A stretch of 64,000 nucleotides of DNA from Aminobacter sp039907765 (GCF_039907765.1 NZ_JARDJI010000013.1:1-64000); one strand, 5' to 3'; shown: positions 51,289-60,465, counted from the stretch's first letter. Notes: generated by a model not told the origin, from the letters alone. Program-made: numbers and translations.

Positions 51289-52854
51289 CTATTCGCCGAG
51301 GCGGGTCAGCCAGTGGCGCGGCTTGTTGTCGGCGCGGATCACGACCTGCTCGACCCGTTCGGACATCGCCCAGGCCATCGGCTGCTGGTGCAGCGGGATC
51401 ATGATCAACTCGTCCTTGGCGAGCTTGAGTGCCGCCGTTTCGATCGCCAGGCGCTTTTCGCGGTCGGGCTCCTTGGCCGCCTGATCGACCATCTTGTCCA
51501 GCTCGGGATAGGACCAGCCGCCGTAGTTGGCGACACCCGCCGCGCCGCTGCGGGTCGAGAGGACCTGCACGAGGATCGAATAGGCATCCAGCGTCGGCTC
51601 GTTGGCCCAGCCGATCATGTAGACGTCGGACTTGCCGCTGGAGCGCTTGGGCGCCTGGGCGGCGCGCGGCCCGATGTCGACATTCGGCTTGAAGCCTGCG
51701 CGCGTCAGCATGTTGACGACGCCGGCGCAAACATCCTCCTCGTTCACGCTTTCGTCGTTCATGCAGAGATAGGTGAAGGCGAGATCCGACTGGCCGGCGT
51801 CGGCCAGCAGCTTGCGCGACAGTTCGGGGTCGTAGGCCGACGGCTTGTCGAGTTCGGCGCTGTAGCCCGGGATCTCCGGCGCCACCAGGGTGCCGGCCGG
51901 GTGCGCGAGGCCGCGCATGACCTTCTTGTTGATGAGCTCGCGGTCGATGGCGTGGTCGAAGGCTTGGCGGACCCGGAGGTCGTTGAAGGGGTTGTTCCTG
52001 CCGTCCTCCAGCTTGTCGCGGCGGTTGAACGCGATAGAGACCGTGCGCAGGTCTGAGCGCTTGTCGACCTTGATGCCGGGTGCGGCCTCGAGGCGCGGCA
52101 GATCCTGGATCGGGGCGGAATCGACAAGATCGACCTCGCCCGAAAGCAGTGCCGCCACGCGGGTCGCCGGCGATCCGATCGGGGTGAATTCGATGCGGGT
52201 GAGGTTGTGCTTCTTCTCGTCCCACCAGCCGTCGTTGACGACCAGCACCGTCTTGCTGTCCGGCACGCGGCTCTCGAGCTTGAACGGCCCCGTACCGTTG
52301 GTGTTGTAGGTTGCGTAGCCCTCGACCTTCGCGCCGACGTCGGTCGGTTTCTCGCTGTTGTTGTCGACGAGCCATTGAGCATCGAACATGAAGATGTTCG
52401 TCATGTCGTTGAGGAACAGGGCCGACGGCGAGGAAACCTCGATCTCGACCGTGTAGTCGTCGATCTTCTTCGAGCCGACATAGAGCGGGATGTTGCCGCG
52501 CAACGGCGATGTCGGATCGCTGACGCGTTTCAGCGACGCGATCACGTCGTCGGCGGTGAACTCGGCGCCGTTGTGGAACTTGACGCCCTGGCGCAGCTTG
52601 AAGCGCCAGATCTTGTTGTCGATCAGCTGCCATTCGGTGGCCAGGGCCGGCACCACTTCGAATTCGGGCGTGTAGCGCACCAGGCCTTCATAGATGTGAT
52701 TGAGGAAGGCCAGGTTCGACGTGGAACCGTAGGAATAGGGGTCGAGCGAGAAAATGTCGCGCTGGCCAGCCCAGCGCAGCGTGTTCGCATGCGCGGCCGT
52801 GGCCAGAAGCCCCAGGGTTACCGCAGTCGCGATGGTCTTCCAAAGTCGCCGCAT
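51289..52854 (-). CDS. Peptide-type ABC substrate-binding protein 2 (first gene of operon)
   Basis: This is a 521-residue SBP_bac_5 protein, paralogue of the neighbouring gene. The signal peptide is at 1-23 (ending AHA-NT) and the mature start is TLRWAGQRDIFSLDPYSYG. The N-terminal half is far better conserved between the copies than the ligand-facing loops (for example VSSPSALFLND versus VGPYPLLLND). The ATG at 52854 has GGGAGGAG at 7 nt; the frame opens further upstream without a ribosome site. It is first in the operon, behind an inverted TGTCTACAA repeat. Two binding proteins sharing one permease could broaden substrate range. Confidence 0.9.
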   Translation of the reverse strand: MRRLWKTIATAVTLGLLATAAHANTLRWAGQRDIFSLDPYSYGSTSNLAFLNHIYEGLVRYTPEFEVVPALATEWQLIDNKIWRFKLRQGVKFHNGAEFTADDVIASLKRVSDPTSPLRGNIPLYVGSKKIDDYTVEIEVSSPSALFLNDMTNIFMFDAQWLVDNNSEKPTDVGAKVEGYATYNTNGTGPFKLESRVPDSKTVLVVNDGWWDEKKHNLTRIEFTPIGSPATRVAALLSGEVDLVDSAPIQDLPRLEAAPGIKVDKRSDLRTVSIAFNRRDKLEDGRNNPFNDLRVRQAFDHAIDRELINKKVMRGLAHPAGTLVAPEIPGYSAELDKPSAYDPELSRKLLADAGQSDLAFTYLCMNDESVNEEDVCAGVVNMLTRAGFKPNVDIGPRAAQAPKRSSGKSDVYMIGWANEPTLDAYSILVQVLSTRSGAAGVANYGGWSYPELDKMVDQAAKEPDREKRLAIETAALKLAKDELIMIPLHQQPMAWAMSERVEQVVIRADNKPRHWLTRLGE

Positions 52855-53161
52855 CACACTGCTCCTCCCTAGCTTTGTGCTCGCAGTGGTCAGTTTGTTT
52901 ACGCATCGACGCAGTGTCAACCAAATTGTCTACAATCATGGGTACTATTTTTTAGATTTTTGTAGACAGTTTTAAATCCCTTGCCGACCGGCTCGGGGAG
53001 GCGCGCCGACGTTGCGTTTGGCCGTGCCCCCGGGATCACTGGTCCGGCAGGGGCGCCGAAGAGGGACGTGTGATCGTCCGGGACCCGGCTGCGCTTGAAA
53101 TGAGCAGGCAATGAGCACATATTGACCCAATGAAGTTCAAATCTTGCACTGGGAGTGTGCG
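52855..53161. other. Intergenic region between importer operon and toxin-antitoxin pair
   Basis: These 307 bases contain the divergent promoters: the inverted TGTCTACAA repeat, a minus-strand TTGACA at 52920-52915, an AT-rich patch (52940-52975) and the region before the antitoxin start. No ORF here looks like a gene. Confidence 0.5.
52915..52968 (-). promoter_or_regulatory. Inverted TGTCTACAA repeat and -35 of the importer operon
   Basis: TGTCTACAA (52927-52935) and TTGTAGACA (52960-52968) are exact 9-bp inverted copies 24 bp apart; the first is part of the palindrome-like TTGTCTACAA. A consensus -35 TTGACA (minus strand, 52920-52915) lies 5 bp downstream of the nearer copy, so a bound repressor would block the promoter. 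The form TTGTnnACAA is typical of FCD-type GntR operators. Confidence 0.5.
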
Positions 53162-53533
53162 ATGACTGCTCAGAGCCTCGGCGTTTCGGCGGCCCATTTC
53201 GGCGACAGCCGCACGCCGTTCCTGTCGGCTCGACGGGTGTCCGAGCAGCTCGGCGTGACGCAGTCGGAACTCGCCCGCCTCGTCGGGGTGGCCCGCAACA
53301 CGCTGGCTGCACGCTCCGGCGCGCGCAAGGTCGACCAAGCGCTGAGCCCGGTGGTGCGTATCCTGGCGATGGCGTCCGAGATGGCCGGCGACGAGCATCG
53401 TGCGGTGATCTGGTTCAAGCATCAGCCGATCCCGGGCTGGGCCGGCAAGACGGCCTACGACCTGGTCGGCGAGGGCAAGGCGGACAAGGTCCTGGCCTAT
53501 CTGGAGGCGGTGCGCTCCGGCGTCTATGCCTGA
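53162..53533 (+). CDS. Xre/MbcA/ParS-type antitoxin
   Basis: This is a 123-residue antitoxin. An N-terminal Xre-like HTH (about 25-60, FLSARRVSEQLGVTQSELARLVGVARNTLAARSG) is followed by the C-terminal toxin-binding region (VVRILAMASEMAGDEHRAVIWFKHQPIPGWAGKTAYDLVGEGKADKVLAYLEAV), whose PIPGWxGKTAxDLV motif defines the MbcA/ParS family. It neutralises the RES toxin and autorepresses the operon. The start at 53162 follows GGGAGTG. Its stop overlaps the toxin start by 8 bp, so the pair is translationally coupled. Confidence 0.92.
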   Translation: MTAQSLGVSAAHFGDSRTPFLSARRVSEQLGVTQSELARLVGVARNTLAARSGARKVDQALSPVVRILAMASEMAGDEHRAVIWFKHQPIPGWAGKTAYDLVGEGKADKVLAYLEAVRSGVYA

Positions 53534-54044
53534 CAAGGCGTGGCCGAAAAGCCGGACCTTGTGGCGGGCCTTCGTGCCGCGCTGGGCCTATCTGCCGCTT
53601 TCCGGGGAGGGGGCGGCGCGTTTCGGCGGACGCTGGAACCCGGTCGGCGCGCCGACGCTCTATGCGGCCTGCGAGCTCTCCACCGCATGGGCCGAATACA
53701 ATCAGGGTTTCGTGCAGCACCCGGCGTTGATCGCGCAGCTTGAACTGAGCGACGCCACACTTGCCGATCTGACGGAGGCCGCCGTGCTTGCCGAACTCGG
53801 CATCGATGCGGCGATCCATCGTTGCGAGTGGCGGGCCGATCTCGACGAAGGCCGGGTGCCCGAAACGCATTCGCTTCGCCAGCGGCTGCTCGGGGAGGGC
53901 TACGACGGGGTCGTCTACCCGTCCTTCATGTCGCCTGGCGGCAGTTGCGTCGCGCTATGGCACTGGAACGGTTCGGGAAAGCCGTCGGTGAAGGTCATCG
54001 ACCCCGAGCAACGCCTGCCCAAGACGCCCGCGTCCTGGGTGTAG
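53526..54044 (+). CDS. RES-domain toxin (NAD+ phosphorylase type)
   Basis: This is a 172-residue RES-domain protein. The conserved Arg lies in ARFGGRWN (Arg32/Arg36), Tyr46 in PTLYAA, Glu57 in STAWAEYNQ, and the Ser in PSFMSPGGSCVALW. RES toxins such as MbcT and ParT degrade or phosphorolyse NAD+ or modify a host enzyme, arresting growth. All key residues are present, so it should be active. It is paired with the antitoxin upstream (8-bp overlap). The C-terminal SVKVIDPEQRLPKTPASW completes the fold. Cytoplasmic. Confidence 0.93.
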   Translation: MPDKAWPKSRTLWRAFVPRWAYLPLSGEGAARFGGRWNPVGAPTLYAACELSTAWAEYNQGFVQHPALIAQLELSDATLADLTEAAVLAELGIDAAIHRCEWRADLDEGRVPETHSLRQRLLGEGYDGVVYPSFMSPGGSCVALWHWNGSGKPSVKVIDPEQRLPKTPASWV

Positions 54045-54062
54045 TCAGTCGGCCCGGTGCTG

Positions 54063-54419
54063 TCACCGAGCGGCGGGGACGCATATGGTCGAGCGCGTCA
54101 GGAAGCGCTTCTCGCGGCCGTTGTCGAGCGAGAACATGCCGCCGCGCCCGGGCACCACGTCGATGATCAGGTCGGTGTGCTTCCACGCTTCGTATTGCGA
54201 GGCGCTGATGTAGACCGGCGTGTCGCCGATCGTACCCAACAACACGTCGAGGTCGCCGACGATGAAGTCCGAGCGCGGATAGCACATCGGCGAGGAACCA
54301 TCGCAGCAGCCGCCGGACTGATGGAACAGCACCGGCCCGTGGTCGGCAGTGATCTCGTCGAGCAGGGCGATGGCCGCCGGCGTGGCGGAGACCTTGTCGA
54401 GGGGAGGATGCGAGGACAT
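54063..54419 (-). CDS. DUF779 family protein
   Basis: This is a 118-residue DUF779 protein. It has the signature HQSGGCCDGSSPMCYPRSDFIVGDLDVLLG with a cluster of three cysteines that could bind metal, then QYEAWKHTDLIIDVVPGRGGMFSLD and a C-terminal RSTIC. Genes of this family usually follow an aldehyde dehydrogenase as here; the protein may aid its maturation or metal supply, but no reaction is established. The ATG at 54419 is used; the longer frame runs through a palindromic repeat. It is separated from the dehydrogenase stop by the three-stem element. Confidence 0.85.
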   Translation of the reverse strand: MSSHPPLDKVSATPAAIALLDEITADHGPVLFHQSGGCCDGSSPMCYPRSDFIVGDLDVLLGTIGDTPVYISASQYEAWKHTDLIIDVVPGRGGMFSLDNGREKRFLTRSTICVPAAR

Positions 54420-54438
54420 GGCGCGGGTTCCGGTTCTT

Positions 54439-54562
54439 CCTTCTCCCCGCCTGCGGGGAGAAGGTGTCACGAAGTGACGGATGAGGGGCAGCGCGGGCGC
54501 GGTCAGGTAGGCCCTGCCCCTCACCTGCCTGCCGGCGTCCTCTTCCCGCGAGCGGGGAGAGG
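54439..54562. repeat. Composite palindromic element with three stem-loops
   Basis: Three hairpins lie in series. The first is a 12-bp perfect stem (54439-54464, CCTTCTCCCCGC/GCGGGGAGAAGG). The second is a 9-bp stem (54483-54522, GAGGGGCAG/CTGCCCCTC). The third is an 11-bp stem with one G-T pair (54539-54562). Stems 1 and 3 are related in sequence. This is the architecture of mosaic intergenic elements common in Hyphomicrobiales. It lies between the co-transcribed aldehyde dehydrogenase and DUF779 genes, so the transcript would carry it. Confidence 0.8.
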
Positions 54563-54576
54563 AGAACTCGTCACCC

Positions 54577-56094
<1,518 letters not shown>

Positions 56095-56196
56095 CTTTTC
56101 CTCCCGAAGATCGCACCGCGGGATGCGGCGCCCGAGAGGAGAGTGCCAAGTTGCCGGCCGATGTCAGCCGGGGCCTGGCAGGAGGTGGAGGTCATC

Positions 56197-56214
56197 TGTC
56201 GCAGATCTGCGACA
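56197..56214. promoter_or_regulatory. Perfect 18-bp palindrome, operator of the aldehyde dehydrogenase
   Basis: TGTCGCAGATCTGCGACA lies between the regulator gene and the aldehyde dehydrogenase, about 103 bp upstream of the latter's start. TGTCGC/GCGACA half-sites are typical for Fis-type HTH regulators of the AcoR group, so the neighbouring regulator is the natural binder. Confidence 0.6.
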
Positions 56215-56231
56215 CATGGAGCGGGGAAAGA

Positions 56232-57200
56232 TCAGTGCGGCCGCTGCAGCCCGAGGCGGGCGAGCTTGCGGTGCAAGGTCGCGCGTGAAATGCCGAGCGC
56301 CTCGGCCGCGGCGGAGACGTTGCCGCCGGATCGCGCCAAGGCGCGCTGGACCACGCTGCGCTCTGCCCCGGCCAGATCTTTCGACGCGGCCGCGTGGGTT
56401 CCGAGCAGGTCCGCGGCGGGCATCGGCCTGGCCATCATCTGCGGCGTCAGGCCGAGCGCCTGCCGCGCCGCCCGCGTCGCGCCGATCACCAGGTCGTCGT
56501 CGTCCACTGCAAGCAGGGCCGCGGGCGAGGTGTCGGGGTTCGGCGCGACCAGGATGCGCGCTGTCGGGAAGCACAGGCGGAAGTTCTCGGCCTCGATACG
56601 ACGCACGGCGTCGCCCACCGCCATCGAGATCAGACTGACGAAGCCGTCGGTCTGGTCCGCACGGCACGACGACACGTCGAGTGCGGCGGCGAGTTGGCCC
56701 TCATGATCGTAGATCGGCGCCGTCGTGCAGGAGAGCAGCGTGTTGCGGCTCAGGAAATGCTGGTCGCGATGAATGGTCAGCGCGCGCTGCTCGATCAGGC
56801 AGGTGCCGATGCCGTTGGTGCCTTCGCATTCTTCACTCCACACCGTGCCGGTCCACAACCCCCAATCCTCGAAGGTCTCGTCGTCGGCTGCCGCTCCCCG
56901 CCGCTCGACCGGCACGCCGTCGCGGTCGGCGAGGAGCACGCAGCAGCCGACGCCGCCCACGGCGAGATATAGCCGGTCGAGGCTCGTCTGCGCGGCGGCG
57001 ACAAGCCGCCCGATACGCTCACGTGCGGCCGAAAGCTCTGAATCGGTCAGGCGGCGCGGCGGGTTGCGATGCGCCGGGTCCAGCCGGTGCAGGGACGACG
57101 ACCGGCTCCATGAGGCCACGAGCGCGGACCGGGCCGCCTCGCTGGAGCGGAGCGCGGCCTGGATCCTGTCCACATGCTCGACGACAACGCTCGCGTTCAT
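56232..57200 (-). CDS. GAF-domain, Fis-type HTH regulator without AAA+ domain
   Basis: This is a 322-residue protein. Residues about 20-190 form the AcoR-type GAF sensor region (SSLHRLDPAHRNPPRRLTDSEL, then GTCLIEQRALTIHRDQHFLSRNTLLSCTTAPIYDHEGQLAAALDVSS). A PAS-like linker follows (about 225-255), and the C-terminal 42 residues form a Fis-type HTH (GNVSAAAEALGISRATLHRKLARLG). In canonical AcoR proteins a sigma-54 AAA+ domain sits before the HTH; here it is absent, so sigma-54 activation by this protein alone is unlikely. The start at 57200 follows GGAGGGG. It is upstream of, and co-directional with, the aldehyde dehydrogenase. Confidence 0.82.
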   Translation of the reverse strand: MNASVVVEHVDRIQAALRSSEAARSALVASWSRSSSLHRLDPAHRNPPRRLTDSELSAARERIGRLVAAAQTSLDRLYLAVGGVGCCVLLADRDGVPVERRGAAADDETFEDWGLWTGTVWSEECEGTNGIGTCLIEQRALTIHRDQHFLSRNTLLSCTTAPIYDHEGQLAAALDVSSCRADQTDGFVSLISMAVGDAVRRIEAENFRLCFPTARILVAPNPDTSPAALLAVDDDDLVIGATRAARQALGLTPQMMARPMPAADLLGTHAAASKDLAGAERSVVQRALARSGGNVSAAAEALGISRATLHRKLARLGLQRPH

Positions 57201-57284
57201 GCGCCCCTCCCAAGGCGTTGCCTGCATAGCCTGTCCGGCTCAAGGCCGGCGGCCAAATTGCATGGGGCGGCAGCGTCGGGTCAA

Positions 57285-57300
57285 TTGGTCCTTAGACCAA
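57285..57300. promoter_or_regulatory. Small dyad TTGGTC-N4-GACCAA downstream of dgoD
   Basis: Two exact 6-bp inverted arms flank CTTA, 11 bp past the dgoD stop and about 85 bp upstream of the GAF regulator start. It could be an operator for the regulator gene or a weak terminator. Confidence 0.25.
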
Positions 57301-57311
57301 CGATGGGGCCC

Positions 57312-58460
57312 TCACCACTCGGCGAAGGAGCCGTCGGCGTGGCGCCAGACGGGGTTGCGCCAGCGGTGGCCTTCCTTGGCACGCTCCACGACATAGTCCT
57401 CGTCGACTTCGACCCCGAGGCCGGGACCGTCGGGGATGGCGACGAAACCGTCGTCGTAGCGAAACACGTCCTTGTTTTTGGCGTAGTCGATCAGGTCGTT
57501 GGCCTTGTTGTAGTGGATGCCGAGGCTCTGTTCCTGCATGAAGGCGTTATAGGTAACGGCGTCGAGCTGCAGGCAGGCGGCGAGCGCAACGGGGCCGAGC
57601 GGGCAATGTGGCGCAACCGCGACGTCATAGGCCTCGGCCATGGCCGCGATCTTGCGGCATTCGGTGATGCCGCCGGCGTGCGACAGGTCGGGCTGGATGA
57701 TGTCGACCACGCCTTCCTCGAATACGCTCTTGAAGTCCCAGCGGCTGTAGAGGCGTTCGCCGAGTGCAATTGGCGCGGACGATAGCGCGGCGATCTCCTT
57801 CAGCGCCTCGCGGTTCTCGCTCAGCACCGGCTCCTCTATGAACATCAGCCGGTAGGGCTCGAGCTCCTTGACCAGAACGCGCGCCATCGGCCGGTGGACG
57901 CGGCCGTGGAAATCGACGGCGATCCCAACATGCGGGCCGACGGCCTCGCGCACCATGGCGACGCGCTCGACGGCGGCGTCGATCTTGTCGTGGCTGTCGA
58001 CGATCTGCAGTTCCTCGGTGCCGTTCATCTTGAGGGCGGTGAAGCCGCGCGCCACCACGTCCTTCGCGCCGTCGGCGACGTCGGAGGGGCGGTCGCCGCC
58101 GATCCAGGAATAGACCTTGATGCGGTCGCGGCACTTGCCGCCGAGCAATTCGTGCACCGGCACGCCCAGCGCCCTGCCCTTGATGTCCCACAGCGCCTGG
58201 TCGATTCCGGCGATGGCACTCATCAGGATCGGGCCGCCGCGGTAGAAGCCGCCGCGATACATGACGTTCCAGTGATCCTCGATCAGGCGCGGATCCTTGC
58301 CGACGAGGTAGTCGGCGAGCTCGTGCACGGCCGCCTCGACGGTATGCGCGCGACCTTCGACCACGGGCTCGCCCCAGCCGTTGACACCTTCGTCGGTCTC
58401 GATCTTGAGGAACAGCCAGCGTGGCGGGACGATGTAGGTCTTGAGCGCAGTGATCTTCAT
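57312..58460 (-). CDS. dgoD: D-galactonate dehydratase
   Basis: This is a 382-residue enolase-superfamily enzyme, the exact length of E. coli DgoD. It dehydrates D-galactonate to 2-keto-3-deoxy-D-galactonate (De Ley-Doudoroff pathway). Magnesium ligands Asp183, Glu209 and Glu235 and the acid/base His185 and His285 all fall at the E. coli DgoD positions (AVDFHGRVH, FIEEPV, LGERLYSRWDF, HCPLGP). The upstream frame is open, but the ATG at 58460 gives the family start. It follows the FadR-type regulator by 35 bp on the same strand and is divergent from an AraFGH-type importer. This suggests D-galactose or D-galactonate catabolism. Confidence 0.94.
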   Translation of the reverse strand: MKITALKTYIVPPRWLFLKIETDEGVNGWGEPVVEGRAHTVEAAVHELADYLVGKDPRLIEDHWNVMYRGGFYRGGPILMSAIAGIDQALWDIKGRALGVPVHELLGGKCRDRIKVYSWIGGDRPSDVADGAKDVVARGFTALKMNGTEELQIVDSHDKIDAAVERVAMVREAVGPHVGIAVDFHGRVHRPMARVLVKELEPYRLMFIEEPVLSENREALKEIAALSSAPIALGERLYSRWDFKSVFEEGVVDIIQPDLSHAGGITECRKIAAMAEAYDVAVAPHCPLGPVALAACLQLDAVTYNAFMQEQSLGIHYNKANDLIDYAKNKDVFRYDDGFVAIPDGPGLGVEVDEDYVVERAKEGHRWRNPVWRHADGSFAEW

Positions 58461-58495
58461 GATGTCGGCACTACTCCGGAGGGGCTTGTGCCCGT

Positions 58496-59245
58496 TCAGT
58501 CTTGCTTGTGCTGGTTCTTGGCGCGGGCGAGATCGCGGGCAGCGAGATCGAGGATCTCGTTGGCGGCCTTGCGCGCCGCCGCGCCGTCGCGCATGCGCAG
58601 CGCCTCGACCACGCCGAAATGCACCTTCACCGCTTCGTCGCGGCGGTCGACGGAATTGGCGGTCGCTTCGAGCGCGAAGTTGAGAGCGGTCTCGATCAGG
58701 CCGCCGATCTGGCGGAAGATCGGGTTGTGGCAGGCGCCGTAGAGCACCTGGTGGAAGACAGCGTCGGAGCGGGCGAAGCGACCGACGTCGCTGCCGGCGG
58801 CCTCCATGCCTTTCCAGGCGGCTTCGAGGTCGGCGATCTCCTGCAGCGAGGCGCGGCTCGCGGCGAGTTCGGCGACCAGCGGCTCGATGGCGCGGCGCGT
58901 CTCGAGGATAGAGTCGAACAGTGCCGGATCGATGCTGTTCGGTGCGTGCCACTCGAGCACCTGCGGGTCGATGATGTTCCAGTTGTCGCGCTCGCAGACG
59001 ACTGTGCCGATTCGCGGGCGGCTGAGCACCAGGCCCTTGGCGGCCAGCGTCTTCAGCGCTTCGCGGATGACGGTGCGGCTGACGCCATGCTCGGCGCAGA
59101 GATCGTTTTCGCTGGGGAGCGTCGAGCCGACAGGGTAGCTGCCGGACAGGATTTCGGAGGCGATCGCCCGGACCACGTCGGGCAGGACGCGCGGTCGGCG
59201 CGACTTTGGCGCTGGAACTGCAATTTCGGCCGTAGCATTGGCCAT
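58496..59245 (-). CDS. FadR-subfamily GntR regulator (DgoR-like)
   Basis: This is a 249-residue GntR protein. The winged HTH at 20-90 has LPSENDLCAEHGVSRTVIREALKTLAAKGLVLSRPRIGTVV. The FadR/FCD C-terminal domain has ILETRRAIEPLVAELAA, FHQVLYGACHNPIFRQIGG and HFGVVEALRMRDGAAARKAANEI. It is divergent from the araFGH-like operon and upstream of dgoD. A perfect 13-bp inverted repeat sits in the gap. In Agrobacterium a FadR-type regulator (GguR) controls the ChvE-GguAB sugar importer and sugar-acid genes in response to sugar-acid intermediates; an analogous role is inferred. Confidence 0.88.
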   Translation of the reverse strand: MANATAEIAVPAPKSRRPRVLPDVVRAIASEILSGSYPVGSTLPSENDLCAEHGVSRTVIREALKTLAAKGLVLSRPRIGTVVCERDNWNIIDPQVLEWHAPNSIDPALFDSILETRRAIEPLVAELAASRASLQEIADLEAAWKGMEAAGSDVGRFARSDAVFHQVLYGACHNPIFRQIGGLIETALNFALEATANSVDRRDEAVKVHFGVVEALRMRDGAAARKAANEILDLAARDLARAKNQHKQD

Positions 59246-59364
59246 CGTCTATTCCTCCCCCGGCATTCTATTCTCGTTCTTATGTGCGCGCCGCATGCCG
59301 GACAATGCTGGTTGCGGCCTTATTTCCGCAGCCCGCGCATCACCACGAAACGGAGCCTAGCTCA

Positions 59365-59399
59365 TTTATCATACCAGCGCAATTGACTGGTATGATAAA
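59365..59399. promoter_or_regulatory. 13-bp inverted repeat, operator between dgoR and the AraF-type gene
   Basis: TTTATCATACCAG (59365-59377) and CTGGTATGATAAA (59387-59399) are exact reverse complements separated by 9 nt. Each arm contains TGGTATGATAA, close to the TnGTnnnACnA pattern of FadR-type regulators. It lies 55 bp upstream of the binding-protein start and 120 bp upstream of the regulator start. Confidence 0.6.
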
Positions 59400-59453
59400 A
59401 GCGGATAGCGTTGGTCATCCGGGCCGAGCCCCGGCATGTTCTGGGAGGAAATC

Positions 59454-60446
59454 ATGCGATTGTTGAAGACGGCGCTCGTCGCGGGCGCCCTTGCCGTCCT
59501 ATCTGCCACCACCATCGTTTCTGCATATGCGCAGGAGACCAAGATCGGCTTCATCGTGAAGCAGCCCGAGGAGCCGTGGTTCCAGGACGAGTGGAAGTTC
59601 GCCGATCAGGCGGCCAAGGAAAAGGGCTTCACGCTGGTCAAGATCGGCGCCGAGGACGGCGAGAAGCTGATGTCGGCAATCGACAATCTCGGTGCCCAGG
59701 GCGCACAGGGGTTCATCGTCTGCACGCCCGACGTGAAGCTCGGACCGGGCATCGTCGCCAAGGCCGCCGCCAACAATCTCAAGCTGATGACCGTCGATGA
59801 CCGCCTGGTCGGCGCCGATGGCAAGCCGCTTGAAGACGTGCCGCACATGGGCATCTCCGCCACCAAGATCGGCGAGGCTGTCGGCCAGGCCATCGTCGAC
59901 GAGATGAAGGCGCGCGGCTGGAAGCCCGAAGAGGTCGGCGCGATCCGCGTTTCCTACGACCAGCTGCCGACCGCCGTCGACCGCGTCGAGGGTGCGATCT
60001 CCGTGCTCAAGGCGAACGGCTTCAAGGCTGAGAATATCTTCGATGCGCCGCAGGCCAAGACCGATACGGAAGCCGCACTGAACGCCGCGACCGTGGTGCT
60101 GAACAAGCATGCCGACATCAAGAAGTGGGTCGCCTTCGGCCTCAACGACGAGGCGGTCCTGGGCGCCGTGCGCGCCTCGGAAAGCGTCGGCATTGCGGCT
60201 GACGGCATGATCGGTGTCGGCATTGGCGGCGCGGATTCGGCAATCAACGAGTTCAAGAAGCCGTCGGCCACCGGGTTCATCGGTTCGGTGATTATCTCGC
60301 CGAAGCGCCATGGCTACGAAACCGCGCTCAACATGTATGAGTGGATCGCCAACAACAAGGAGCCGGAAAAGCTGATCCTGACCGCCGGTGCCCTTGCCAA
60401 GCGCGACGACTACCAGAAGGTCCGCCAGGAACTCGGCATCGAGTAA
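59454..60446 (+). CDS. araF: AraF-type sugar-binding protein
   Basis: This is a 330-residue periplasmic protein with a signal peptide at 1-26 (ending YA-QE). The mature start KIGFIVKQPEEPWFQDEWKFADQAAKEKGF matches E. coli AraF very closely. So do GAQGFIVCTPDVKLGPGIVAKA and DDRLVGADGKPLEDVPHMGISATKIGE. AraF binds L-arabinose and also D-galactose. The neighbouring dgoD favours a role in D-galactose uptake as well. The start follows GGGAGGAAA. A long stem-loop follows the stop. Confidence 0.88.
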   Translation: MRLLKTALVAGALAVLSATTIVSAYAQETKIGFIVKQPEEPWFQDEWKFADQAAKEKGFTLVKIGAEDGEKLMSAIDNLGAQGAQGFIVCTPDVKLGPGIVAKAAANNLKLMTVDDRLVGADGKPLEDVPHMGISATKIGEAVGQAIVDEMKARGWKPEEVGAIRVSYDQLPTAVDRVEGAISVLKANGFKAENIFDAPQAKTDTEAALNAATVVLNKHADIKKWVAFGLNDEAVLGAVRASESVGIAADGMIGVGIGGADSAINEFKKPSATGFIGSVIISPKRHGYETALNMYEWIANNKEPEKLILTAGALAKRDDYQKVRQELGIE

Positions 60447-60465
60447 GCTGCAACATTGAACGGTG

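Noticed and set aside
56095..56231. Sigma-54 promoter before the aldehyde dehydrogenase
   Set aside because: TTGGCACT occurs on the minus strand, but the matching TTGC element at the required spacing is missing, and the adjacent regulator has no AAA+ domain.
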